Assembly: GCF_002571225.1 (NCBI RefSeq)
Contig: NZ_NVEC01000102.1
Location: 1-61,820 of the forward strand
From: Bacillus sp. AFS059628
Lineage (GTDB): Bacteria > Bacillota > Bacilli > Bacillales > Bacillaceae_G
Direction: 5' to 3'
Length of the DNA: 61,820 nt
The notes beneath the pieces are model-generated. The model did no database searches. It saw only the letters and a program-made list of their open reading frames with translations, and had not been told where the DNA came from. Below are positions 1-7,123 of the stretch, piece by piece. Both the position numbers and the translations under genes were made by a program. The number at the start of each line of letters is the position of its first letter. The stretch's first letter is position 1.

Positions 1-459
1 ACAGTTACTGCGATAGGCGATTCCGTTATGATTGATATTACTCCATATTTAAAAAATACTTTTCCTGATATTAGGATTGATGCGCAAATTGGCCGTCAGC
101 TATCAAAAGCGATTCCAGTAGTTGAACAGTTAAAAAATGAAGGGAATTTAGGAAACTATGTCATTATCGGATTAGGTACAAATGGAGCCTTTACTACTGA
201 GCAACTTGTTTCATTAATAAAATTAATTGGAAACGAACGTAAAATAATATTTATTAATACGAGAGTGCCACGTCCGTGGGAATCAATTGTGAACGAGAGA
301 CTGAAAGTAACAGTAACTAAATATCCTAATGTAACTCTAGTTGATTGGTATGCAGCAAGTGCTGGAAAGAAAGACTACTTTGCACCTGATGGTGTGCATT
401 TAACCAATGTAGGTGCAGAAGCATACGCAGTCCTTGTGGCTAAAGCGGTTAATCAATAA
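1..459 (+). CDS. OatA-like acyltransferase, C-terminal SGNH domain (5' end outside window)
   Basis: The reading frame is open from base 1, so the gene starts upstream of the window. The visible part is an SGNH/GDSL esterase fold: a GDS block (AIGDSVM) at residues 5-11 holds the nucleophile serine, GLGTNG is the block III Asn region, and DGVHLT near the end carries the catalytic Asp and His. This domain is the usual C-terminal, extracytoplasmic half of acyltransferase-3 proteins that O-acetylate peptidoglycan or other surface glycans. The membrane-embedded acyltransferase half must lie upstream. The choice among OatA paralogues is inference. A terminator follows at 576-608. Confidence 0.85.
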   Translation, partial: TVTAIGDSVMIDITPYLKNTFPDIRIDAQIGRQLSKAIPVVEQLKNEGNLGNYVIIGLGTNGAFTTEQLVSLIKLIGNERKIIFINTRVPRPWESIVNERLKVTVTKYPNVTLVDWYAASAGKKDYFAPDGVHLTNVGAEAYAVLVAKAVNQ

Positions 460-575
460 TTAATTATATTTGATCAAATTCTTTTGCACAGTTAGCTGAA
501 ATAAAAAAGATCTATGTTTGAAGAAATAAACTTTTGGCATTTAGCAATAATTCCTGTAATTCATAATACAATGAC

Positions 576-608
576 AAGCGAAGTTTGGTTGAAGACTTCG
601 CTTTTTTG
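576..608 (+). terminator. Rho-independent terminator
   Basis: The arms AGCGAAGT and ACTTCGCT are followed by TTTTTT. It ends the acyltransferase transcript. Confidence 0.85.
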
Positions 609-935
609 TACGGGACATGATATACATACGGCATAACAAAAATGTTGAATTCCTGTGTTTTTAATAAAATGGTTGTCACTTTATATGTTAATAATCCTGT
701 TCTGTAGGGTTCTTTAACGGGCTACTTATATTTTTCTTACAAGATAATATATTAGTTCAGTTAGTAATCTTTTAAATGATTTTCTATGATTAAGTAAATA
801 TTTCATTTGTTAATATTGATGTATGTAATTTTATTATCTTTCGAAAATGTAATGTTGAAGTCATGTTTTTGAATTTTTCTTCAAACGAAAACAGATTAAG
901 ATTACAGTATTATAAAAATCAATGAGGTGAACAAT
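609..935. other. AT-rich intergenic region without a recognisable gene
   Basis: This is about 330 bases of AT-rich DNA between the acyltransferase terminator and the broken yxeA-type gene. I saw no coding pattern or RNA fold. It presumably holds the promoter of the next gene. Confidence 0.5.
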
Positions 936-1281
936 ATGAAAAAATATATGTCACTTTTTAGTCTATTAGTTGTATTTGCAAGTCTATTAGTTGGGTGTGA
1001 TATTAATCGTATCGTTAAAAGTGAATATTACGTTCAAATTACAATGGATTGAAAAGAGGGAGTTTCAAAATCTATGAATGGTAAAGGGGTATGAATATGC
1101 ATTATCGGGTTTTGATAAGGAAGGTAAGGAAAATGAGTTAGAATTTATTGTACAAAAGAATCTTCGTAAAGAAGCATTCCTACGTGTATATCATTCAGAG
1201 AAAAAAGGTGTAACGGCTTGGAAGGAAGTGCAGGAAGACGAGCTTCCTAAGAAAGCAAAAGAAAAACTAGGTGTGAAATAA
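936..1281 (+). pseudogene. YxeA family (DUF1093) small exported protein, disrupted
   Basis: The gene starts with ATG at 936 behind GAGGTGA and encodes a signal sequence with a lipobox-like LLVGC. It then reaches the typical YxeA segment YYVQIT and stops at a TGA at 1050-1052. The rest of the family's conserved sequence (KGYEYALSGFDKEGKE, then KKAKEKL at the end) continues in another frame from about 1078 to 1281. Both an in-frame stop and a frame change therefore separate the halves. Intact YxeA proteins are about 110-120 residues, matching the combined length. Function of the family is unknown. The 3' half alone is unlikely to be exported. Confidence 0.8.
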
Positions 1282-1296
1282 TCATTTATTTGTGAT

Positions 1297-1332
1297 GGTG
1301 GATTCTCCTACGTGGAGGGTTCACCGTTTTTT
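1297..1332 (+). terminator. Rho-independent terminator after the yxeA-type pseudogene
   Basis: A 12-pair stem (GGTGGATTCTCC with GGAGGGTTCACC, including G-U pairs) is followed by GTTTTTTA. Confidence 0.85.
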
Positions 1333-1389
1333 ATTATATGTTATGTTGTAGTTTTTTATATAAAGCATATTAAAAAGTGAGCGTTTCTT

Positions 1390-1478
1390 TCTGAGAAGTT
1401 TTGGGATTAATTTACTAAGGACTATGACAAATTTATGAACAAGAAGAAAAGTATTTGATACTAGAATTCTGGAAGCGC
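1390..1478 (+). pseudogene. Possible N-terminal remnant of a SAM-dependent methyltransferase
   Basis: Reading from 1390 gives SEKFWD, a stop, then FTKDYDKFMNK. This is the usual opening of class I methyltransferases (FWDKxAKxYDKF). Shortly after, the frame is lost, and no GxGxG SAM-binding motif follows before the next promoter. I read it as a short gene remnant. The match is short, so it could be chance. Confidence 0.3.
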
Positions 1479-1513
1479 TAGGATAGAAATTAAATGTTTT
1501 TGTAAAAAAAGAA

Positions 1514-1582
1514 TTGACTTCTATACTAGTTGTAACTAAAATGGTTACATAAAATTGTAATCATATCAGTTACAACTGATAT
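1514..1582 (+). promoter_or_regulatory. Promoter with two palindromic operators for the dsbA-type operon
   Basis: TTGACT (1514-1519), a 17-base spacer and TAAAAT (1537-1542) form a sigma-A-type promoter. The palindrome TAGTTGTAACTA (1529-1540) lies across the -10 region. A second, longer palindrome ATATCAGTTACAACTGATAT (1563-1582) lies just downstream. Both share a GTT-(2 nt)-AAC core. The layout suits repression by a winged-helix regulator such as HxlR/DUF24 or MarR type, which is inference. No such regulator gene adjoins the operon. Confidence 0.7.
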
Positions 1583-1766
1583 CTATTTTTAGGAAAAATG
1601 TGCTCAGTTATCTTTTGTTAAAAATCATAGTTAATCTTTTTTGAAAGGGTTAGTTTTGAAAAATATATTAAGGTAACTCAAAAAAGAACAAGATATAAAA
1701 AGATGTACTTATATAAAACAGAAATTTAGCTGAGCTGGATAATAAAAATAAAGGTAGGAGATTTAA

Positions 1767-2387
1767 ATGGAGACGAAACAAGATAACCTTATTTATGTAT
1801 GGGACGCTTATTGTGGATGGTGCTATGGATTTTCAGAAAGTATTAAAGGTTTTTACAAAAACCATACTGAAATACCGTTAACAGTTTTATGTGGAGGTTT
1901 ATTTTTAGATAATTTACCAATGAAAAATTTCTCATATATAGAAGAGGGAAATAAAAGAATTAATCAACTCACAGGTGCAGAATTTGGTCCTTCATATCAA
2001 AAATTGGTGGATGAAGGGACTTTTAAAATGAATTCGAAAGATGCTGCAATTGGTTTTTCGGCATTACGCTCATTCGCTCCAGACCGTTTGTTAGAATTCA
2101 CTTCGGCTATGCAAAAAGCGTTTTATTATGAGGGACAAAGTCTAAGTGATCCTGAGACATATCGTAAGATTGCAATCGAGCATGGTTTGGACCCTGAACA
2201 AGTATTAGAACGCTTAAACGCTCAGGAAACAGTAATAGATGTCCAAAATGATTTCAATAAAGTTCGACAGCTTGGTGTTAATAGTTATCCTTCATTACTT
2301 TTACAAAAGGATAATCAAATTATCCCTATTGGTGGTGGGGTAATGACGCCAGATAAAATTGAAGCACGTTTTAAAAATTTATATTAA
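1767..2387 (+). CDS. DsbA family thioredoxin-fold protein (FrnE-like)
   Basis: This 206-residue protein has a CxxC redox motif (CGWC) at about residues 16-19 at the head of a thioredoxin fold. A DsbA-type helical insertion follows, then the cis-Pro region (NSYPSLLL) near residue 175. There is no signal peptide, so it should act in the cytoplasm, as FrnE-type relatives do. The start is ATG 1767 behind GGTAGGAG. It is the first gene behind the promoter at 1514-1542 and is followed by MBL-fold and SnoaL-like genes. A thiol-stress or small-molecule detoxification role is inference. The substrate is unknown. Confidence 0.85.
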   Translation: METKQDNLIYVWDAYCGWCYGFSESIKGFYKNHTEIPLTVLCGGLFLDNLPMKNFSYIEEGNKRINQLTGAEFGPSYQKLVDEGTFKMNSKDAAIGFSALRSFAPDRLLEFTSAMQKAFYYEGQSLSDPETYRKIAIEHGLDPEQVLERLNAQETVIDVQNDFNKVRQLGVNSYPSLLLQKDNQIIPIGGGVMTPDKIEARFKNLY

Positions 2388-2534
2388 GAAAACTTAGGCT
2401 ATAGTAGCAAATATGCTAGCTTACGCCATCCGACATACATCTTCCATCTATTTGCTGGTGCGATGAACCTTTTAAGAGAATTGAAGAGGAGTCTTCTGTC
2501 GGAACAAAATAAAAGTGTGTTATCTATTCAATAA
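2388..2534 (+). other. Coding-like fragment in frame after the dsbA-type stop codon
   Basis: Directly after the TAA of the dsbA-type gene the same frame stays open for 48 codons, ending with TAA at 2532-2534. It reads plausibly as protein (for example LRHPTYIFHLFAGAMNLLREL). It has no start codon with a ribosome site. It may be a 3' gene remnant left by a deletion. I do not recognise the family. Confidence 0.3.
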
Positions 2535-2559
2535 GTATAACAAAAGGAGAATAATATCT

Positions 2560-3381
2560 ATGTTTAAAACAATCGATACAAATCAAAAAGATGTGAAATT
2601 AACGGTTTTTAGCTCGGATGAAAAAAGTTTTATGGTCACTGCAACCTTAGTTGAGAAAGCAGGACATGCATTTTTAATAAACACAAAATTTACTCAATCT
2701 GATTCGAAAGAAATTGTGGATTATTTGAAAAACAATAACTTATCTCTAGATAAAATCTTTATTATCCATGGGGATCCGGATTACTATTTCGGGTTAGAAA
2801 GTATTAAAGCTGCATACCCAGAAGCTATAGCGTATGCCACAGAGTCTACTGTTGAACATATTGTTCATTCTGTCTTAGGAAAATTAAAAGTTTGGAAAGA
2901 TGCACTTGGAGAAAATGCACCAAGTAATGTGGTATTACCTCAAGTGTTTAAGGAAAAATCTATTGATTTTCAAGGACTAACATTTGAACTAGTAGGCTTA
3001 GACGATTACAGAACTAGCTTATTTAACAGAGAACTGAAATTATTAATTGGGGGAATAGATGTATTTAACGAAATTCATCTATTCTTAGCAGATACTAGCT
3101 CAAAATCAGCAATGGAGGCATGGATTGAGAACTTGAAAGTGTTACAGGCGTTAAATGTTGACGTAATTATACCGAGCCATGGATCAATTGAAAAATCATT
3201 AGATAGTCAAGCGATTACTGCAACTATGGATTATTTAAGAACTGCAATTCAAGCTTCTGAGGAAAGTAAGAATTCAAAAGATTTTGTAGCAAAACTTGAT
3301 GCAGCATATCCAGGCTATGCAAATAAAGGTGTATTAGAATTAAGTGCAAAAGTTGTAACAAAAGAAATGCCTTGGGGTTAA
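2560..3381 (+). CDS. MBL-fold protein with an atypical metal site
   Basis: I start the gene at ATG 2560 because AAAAGGAG sits 12 bases upstream; the longer frame from 2515 has no ribosome site. The 273-residue product has metallo-beta-lactamase topology. The canonical HxHxDH motif is replaced by HGDPDYY (first His and Asp kept, second and fourth positions changed). The usual third His region reads VGLDDY, while later LADT and PSHG blocks remain. It may bind metal differently or only one ion. It lies four bases before the next SnoaL-like gene, so the two are surely co-translated. The substrate is unknown. Confidence 0.75.
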   Translation: MFKTIDTNQKDVKLTVFSSDEKSFMVTATLVEKAGHAFLINTKFTQSDSKEIVDYLKNNNLSLDKIFIIHGDPDYYFGLESIKAAYPEAIAYATESTVEHIVHSVLGKLKVWKDALGENAPSNVVLPQVFKEKSIDFQGLTFELVGLDDYRTSLFNRELKLLIGGIDVFNEIHLFLADTSSKSAMEAWIENLKVLQALNVDVIIPSHGSIEKSLDSQAITATMDYLRTAIQASEESKNSKDFVAKLDAAYPGYANKGVLELSAKVVTKEMPWG

Positions 3382-3385
3382 TGCT

Positions 3386-3778
3386 ATGAATGAATATCAA
3401 AAACTATTACATGAAACGTATGTGTTAACTGGCGAAGGAAAATTAGATGCTTTTAAAACGTATTTAAGTGAAAATGTATCTTGGACAGAAGCTGCTGGGT
3501 TTCCATATACGGGCACTTATGTAGGTCCTGATGAAGTAGTGAAAAATGTACATGAACGTCTTGGAACTGAATGGGATAACTATAGCGCTAAAGATGAAAT
3601 TTATGCTTTTAATAACAATACTGTTATCGTGTATGGAAAATATAGTGGAACGTATAAAGTAACAGGGAAATTATTTGTAGCAGATTTTTGTCATCTTTAT
3701 GAGTTTGATGAGAACGATAAGGTTAAGAAGTTTATTCAAATTGTGGACAGTGCAACTGTTAATGAGGTATTAAGTTAG
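3386..3778 (+). CDS. SnoaL-like / NTF2-like small protein
   Basis: This 130-residue protein has the alpha+beta cone pattern of the NTF2-like superfamily: an N-terminal helix (YQKLLHETYVLTGEG), then WTEAAGFPYTGTYVGPDEV, then strands ending in a typical FCHLYEF / KKFIQIVD segment. NTF2-like folds serve as isomerases, cyclases, dehydratases or ligand-binding proteins. No catalytic dyad can be assigned with confidence. It starts four bases after the MBL-fold gene and forms one operon with it and the DsbA-like gene. Its role there is unknown. Confidence 0.8.
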   Translation: MNEYQKLLHETYVLTGEGKLDAFKTYLSENVSWTEAAGFPYTGTYVGPDEVVKNVHERLGTEWDNYSAKDEIYAFNNNTVIVYGKYSGTYKVTGKLFVADFCHLYEFDENDKVKKFIQIVDSATVNEVLS

Positions 3779-3811
3779 GATTACTAGTTTCTAACATGCC
3801 TCGTATAAGGA

Positions 3812-3846
3812 GTATTGTTAGGATAAATGTGTTTTCCTAACAATAT
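3812..3846. repeat. Inverted repeat (12-bp arms)
   Basis: GTATTGTTAGGA and TCCTAACAATAT are separated by 11 bases. No T-run follows, so this is either a weak terminator, an mRNA 3' stabiliser or an operator for the next gene. Confidence 0.6.
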
Positions 3847-3932
3847 CTCTGACATCACATTATGGGAAAGATTTTTCCTGTATCAAGGGTGTTAACGAAG
3901 ATGAATTATAAAATTAGAAGAGGTAGGTATAT

Positions 3933-4460
3933 ATGAAAGTAGAGAAAAATTTAATAGTAATAATTATTTCTGTGTTTATTTTAGGAATTGTGTCGACTTT
4001 GATATTTCAAGCTTCAACTGGTAATACCAAAGGCCATTCAATAAAGGGTGAGAATGCTGCATCGGTATCGAGAGATAATGTGACAGAAAAAGAAAAGAAT
4101 AAAAAGATGGTAGTTGATTTCTATAATGAAGTTTTTAACAAACATAATATCGATATTATCCCTAAATATGTAAGTGAAGATTATAAGCAACATAATCCTT
4201 TTGTTGCTGATGGCCGAAAAGTCTTCATGGATTTCTTTAAGGAGGATTTTGTAAAAAATCCAAATGCCTCTGCAGTGATTAAACGTGTAGTAGCTGAAGG
4301 AGATACAGTTGCCCTCCATGTACATTCTCGTACTAATTCTCAAGATAAGGGAGTTGCTATAGTGGATATTTTCCGTATAAAGGATGGAAAGATTGTCGAA
4401 CACTGGGATGTAATTCAAGAAATTCCAAATGAGGCAGCTAATAATAATACGATGTTTTAG
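3933..4460 (+). CDS. Membrane-anchored SnoaL-like protein
   Basis: The first 27 residues form a hydrophobic signal-anchor segment (IVIIISVFILGIVSTLIF). A polar linker follows, then a SnoaL-type domain from about residue 55: KKMVVDFYNEVFNKHN, DYKQHNP with the polar residues typical of the cavity, and VDIFRIKDGKIVEHWDV. It is therefore displayed outside the cell, unlike the cytosolic NTF2-like neighbour at 3386. The start is ATG 3933 behind GAAGAGGTAGG. Relatives include polyketide cyclases and many proteins without known function. The ligand is not known. Confidence 0.8.
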   Translation: MKVEKNLIVIIISVFILGIVSTLIFQASTGNTKGHSIKGENAASVSRDNVTEKEKNKKMVVDFYNEVFNKHNIDIIPKYVSEDYKQHNPFVADGRKVFMDFFKEDFVKNPNASAVIKRVVAEGDTVALHVHSRTNSQDKGVAIVDIFRIKDGKIVEHWDVIQEIPNEAANNNTMF

Positions 4461-4466
4461 GTAGAA

Positions 4467-4504
4467 GATATCTCTAATAATTGTTTAATTGTTAGAGATA
4501 TATA
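4467..4504. repeat. Hairpin after the SnoaL-like gene
   Basis: ATATCTCTAA pairs with TTAGAGATAT around a 14-base loop. It has no T-run. A true terminator follows at 4552. Confidence 0.5.
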
Positions 4505-4551
4505 GAATCTTGAAATTTAGACAAGTTATGTTTTAAGATGAGTAAAAATAA

Positions 4552-4590
4552 AGGGATGTCCTAGATATGTTACTAGGGCATCTCTTTTTG
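4552..4590 (+). terminator. Rho-independent terminator
   Basis: GATGTCCTAG pairs with CTAGGGCATC and is followed by TCTTTTTG. Confidence 0.8.
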
Positions 4591-4695
4591 TTTTAATAAG
4601 ATTTAATCTAATATGATGTATAGGGTACTTATTGTATGTATTTTTTATCATTAAATCACTTCATGATTAATGACAATCGCTTATGTCTTGAAAAA

Positions 4696-5055
4696 CTATT
4701 CATTTATTTGAAATATAGTTTCATCAGGTCTAGAGAATCCATACAATTTCCTTGCGAACTTTAAAATACCTTCTTCACTCTCTGTTAAAGTTTTAATATC
4801 GTTTTCATAATAACGTCCTATGATTTCTAATTCAGACAATCTTTTCTTTTCTTTATTTAGTGTAATTTGTTTTTCTTGAATCATTTGTTCTTGCTTATAA
4901 ATGCAGATTTGAATGGAAATAACCATAGGTAGCATAAAAGCAAGTGCTAATAAAAGACGACGTCTTAGCTTTTTGTTCGTTTGTGGATTCTTGTTAGGAT
5001 TAATTTGTATTTTTGAGATTGATTGTTGTGGTAGTGAATTTGGGATACTCCCCAT
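4696..5055 (-). CDS. DivIC/FtsB-type septum formation initiator family protein
   Basis: The 119-residue product has the FtsB/DivIC plan. A charged cytoplasmic N-terminus ends in KKLRRR. One membrane span (LLLALAFMLPMVISIQICIY) lies at about residues 34-53. A coiled coil rich in E, K and L follows, and then the family's closing region (EEGILKFARKLYGFSRPDE). The start is ATG 5055 behind GGAGG. DivIC proteins stabilise the FtsL-DivIB complex at the septum. The cell's main divIC is expected in a conserved cluster elsewhere, so this is probably a paralogue, which is inference. It stands alone here. Confidence 0.8.
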   Translation of the reverse strand: MGSIPNSLPQQSISKIQINPNKNPQTNKKLRRRLLLALAFMLPMVISIQICIYKQEQMIQEKQITLNKEKKRLSELEIIGRYYENDIKTLTESEEGILKFARKLYGFSRPDETIFQINE

Positions 5056-5190
5056 TTTAATGCCTCCATTACCTATGTATAGAATTTAAACTGCTTAAAA
5101 GTATTATATATGCTAAATAGATAATTTTGAACTTATTTGTGTAAAGAGAAGTTTTATGAAATTTAAATAAAATCCCTATTTAGTCGCAAA

Positions 5191-5215
5191 TAAAAAGCAC
5201 CATAAAAGGTGCTCA
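5191..5215 (-). terminator. Minus-strand terminator for the DUF998 gene
   Basis: On the minus strand GAGCACC and GGTGCT form a stem followed by TTTTTATTT. Confidence 0.75.
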
Positions 5216-5287
5216 ATAACTACCACTGAGTTGATCATGATTATTTTACGTATGTTCCTGATAAATGTGCACTTTTGTATAAAAACT

Positions 5288-5896
5288 TTATTTTATCAAT
5301 TTGTAGGTTGATACAGTTCCCCAAACGAAAAGAACCAAGTAAAAAAGTCTTTGTAGTAGGCCTGCAGGTAAGGGGAAAAGAAAAACAAGTGAGATAAGGA
5401 TTGTTATTACTATTAAGCTTAGTAAACAGAAATATGTCCATTTTCCAGCTTTTTTAAGATTCTTAGCAAAAATAAATAATCCTGGAAATACAGTAAGCAT
5501 ACCTATCCAAACTAGAATAGAATGTCCAATTAGGTTTATATCTGCAGGAATTAATCCTGAAACTATAGTAGAGACTCCTATTATAAGTATAAAAAATGTT
5601 GCTATTTTATTAATTTTTGTTTTTTCTAGATGTTGTGAAATATATAGTACTCCAATACAAAATGTTATTCCATTAAGAATAAAGAGTAAATTCATCCAAA
5701 AGTGATTAGGGGAGCATATTTCATAAGGCGCTATTTCGTAGGTGAATACTCCGCAGGTTGTTACACCTAGATCACTCATTGCATGATGCAAATAGTTATA
5801 AGGTGCTGTAGAAGTGAAAATGAAGAAAGGTTCAATTAAAAAGTATAGGCAAGTTGCAATCCAGCTATATAAGCCAATCCTATTTGATATATACAT
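5288..5896 (-). CDS. DUF998 family membrane protein
   Basis: I place the start at ATG 5896, where AAGGAGG lies eight bases upstream; the longer open frame to 6013 has no ribosome site. The 202-residue product has about six hydrophobic segments. It contains the DUF998 hallmark MSDLG (here HHAMSDLGVT) near residue 38, and a SGLIPADINLIGHS-type segment that follows a later span. DUF998 proteins are integral membrane proteins of unknown function. It is a single gene between two terminators. Confidence 0.8.
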   Translation of the reverse strand: MYISNRIGLYSWIATCLYFLIEPFFIFTSTAPYNYLHHAMSDLGVTTCGVFTYEIAPYEICSPNHFWMNLLFILNGITFCIGVLYISQHLEKTKINKIATFFILIIGVSTIVSGLIPADINLIGHSILVWIGMLTVFPGLFIFAKNLKKAGKWTYFCLLSLIVITILISLVFLFPLPAGLLQRLFYLVLFVWGTVSTYKLIK

Positions 5897-6091
5897 TAGA
5901 TTCCTCCTTAGAAAAAAGTATATTTCCATTATAGGTGGTTGCTTCATCAAAATTAAAAAATTGCAATTTGAGAATCGATAATCCTGTTCAATAATATAGG
6001 ATTTTCTGGACAAATATGTTTAGCAGAAAGACGTATAAAAAATGGATGTAGCAAAACTTAAAAAAATAGTTATTTGAAAATAAATAACCGT

Positions 6092-6130
6092 AAAAGCGTC
6101 AGGAAACGAATTAAGTTGCCTGACGTTTTT
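6092..6130. terminator. Bidirectional terminator
   Basis: GCGTCAGG and CCTGACGT form the stem, with an A-run to the left and a T-run to the right. It can end the minus-strand gene at 6184. Confidence 0.75.
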
Positions 6131-6183
6131 GCATGGTAAAGGATAGATTTCTCTACAAAAGAGAGAAATAAAGAAAAATGTTT

Positions 6184-6390
6184 TTAAATGAAATTCATAA
6201 AAGATTGATAGGCAATACCGAGGGAAAATACCGTAGCTACCGCATGGGCAGTCCATTTAGGCATATTTAATTTTAATAAGTTGTTGTATAAGATTCCATA
6301 TACGATACAAATGATTGATACAAATGCAATTAATTGAAGTACTAACAAAAATAGTGGTGGTTCTAAAGCACTAAAGTCAAGTTGTTCCAT
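6184..6390 (-). CDS. Small two-span membrane protein, function unknown
   Basis: The 68-residue product (from ATG 6390, MEQLDF) has two hydrophobic segments, LFLLVLQLIAFVSIICIVYG and AHAVATVFSLGIAYQSF, joined by a short polar loop. A GTG five codons upstream is an alternative start. Neither has a strong ribosome site. The terminator at 6092-6130 follows it. I do not recognise the family. Confidence 0.6.
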   Translation of the reverse strand: MEQLDFSALEPPLFLLVLQLIAFVSIICIVYGILYNNLLKLNMPKWTAHAVATVFSLGIAYQSFMNFI

Positions 6391-6518
6391 TAATTTATCA
6401 CACACTTTATTTAATATATTAATATAACTAAATTGGAAGTGAAGGTTTTTTCTATAAAGTTTGAAATCTGTAGATATTTTATGGGCGGTAAGTGTATGTT
6501 AACTAAAACGCTATTTTA

Positions 6519-6574
6519 TAAAAAAAGAGAAGCGCTTAATCAGGACGCTCCTCTTAATGCCAATATGCAATAAC
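6519..6574 (-). ncRNA. Candidate short minus-strand transcript (promoter 6581-6609, terminator 6519-6556)
   Basis: On the minus strand TTAAAT (6609-6604), a 17-base spacer and TATAAT (6586-6581) make a good sigma-A promoter. About 20 bases after the predicted start begins an imperfect GC-rich stem (GAGGAGCG with CGCTTCTC) followed by seven Ts. The predicted transcript is only about 55 nt and holds no credible coding frame. It could be a small RNA. This is prediction only. Confidence 0.35.
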
Positions 6575-6653
6575 TATTTCATTATAATGTATAAGCGTAA
6601 AATATTTAACAATTAGCTATGTGGTAAAAATTTCATTTTTTATTAGTTTAAAA

Positions 6654-6685
6654 ACAAAAAAGAGCACTTAATAAAGTGCTCTCGT
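6654..6685 (-). terminator. Minus-strand terminator
   Basis: AGAGCACTT and AAGTGCTCT form the stem, followed on the minus strand by TTTTTTG. There is no annotated gene upstream of it. A TATAAT-like box lies near 6736, but its -35 is poor. Confidence 0.75.
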
Positions 6686-6772
6686 GACGAGATTCATTTT
6701 GTAAAGACTATTTTATAAAGAAAGGAACACTGAATATTATATGTGCTTGCAGTTAATTGTGTTCGTTTTTTA

Positions 6773-6807
6773 CAAAAAAAGAGCAGTTAGTAAAAGCTAA
6801 CTGCTCC
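6773..6807 (-). terminator. Minus-strand terminator
   Basis: GAGCAGTTAG and CTAACTGCTC form a 10-bp stem followed by TTTTTTTG on the minus strand. It lies 86 bases downstream of the small open frame at 6893-6982. Confidence 0.85.
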
Positions 6808-6892
6808 AATAATGGAATATGGTTCGAAATGGGTTGTCTATATTGTCGGCAGAATATTGAGTTTTATTCAGGAGTACCTAAAGGTTTTCTGT

Positions 6893-6982
6893 TTAACTTA
6901 ATCGATATCCTACAAACAAAATAATGGCTAAAAATACAGATAATGAAAATGGCAGAAAGACTGTTATTATGCTTCTAGGCAT
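6893..6982 (-). CDS. Candidate 29-residue membrane peptide
   Basis: ATG 6982 opens a 29-codon frame: MPRS, then a continuous hydrophobic segment, ending GYRLS. This is one membrane span with positive charges at both ends. The ribosome site is weak (GGAAAGCG). A second ATG at 7024 opens a frame (MAKYKESKQLES) that runs into this one out of register, so a frameshifted longer gene is possible. The terminator at 6773-6807 supports transcription on this strand. Confidence 0.35.
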   Translation of the reverse strand: MPRSIITVFLPFSLSVFLAIILFVGYRLS

Positions 6983-7066
6983 CGCTTTCCAGTTGTTTAC
7001 TTTCTTTGTACTTTGCCATTATGATGAGATTTTTAATTTTATTAAAAATAGTAACAGCTCGTCCAA

Positions 7067-7094
7067 ACTTATCTAATCTATCTTACATAGTATG
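7067..7094 (+). promoter_or_regulatory. Sigma-K-type promoter for the C1q-like gene
   Basis: AC (7067-7068), 17 bases, then CATAGTATG (7086-7094) matches the sigma-K pattern (AC, then CATAnnnTA) except for the last base. It lies 30 bases before the start codon. It predicts late mother-cell expression during sporulation. Confidence 0.5.
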
Positions 7095-7123
7095 TGTTAA
7101 TAAATTTAAAGGAGGAATCTAGT

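Noticed and set aside
4038-4418. Long minus-strand frame opposite the SnoaL-like gene
   Set aside because: Shadow of the coding strand; the plus-strand product has a clear fold and a ribosome site.
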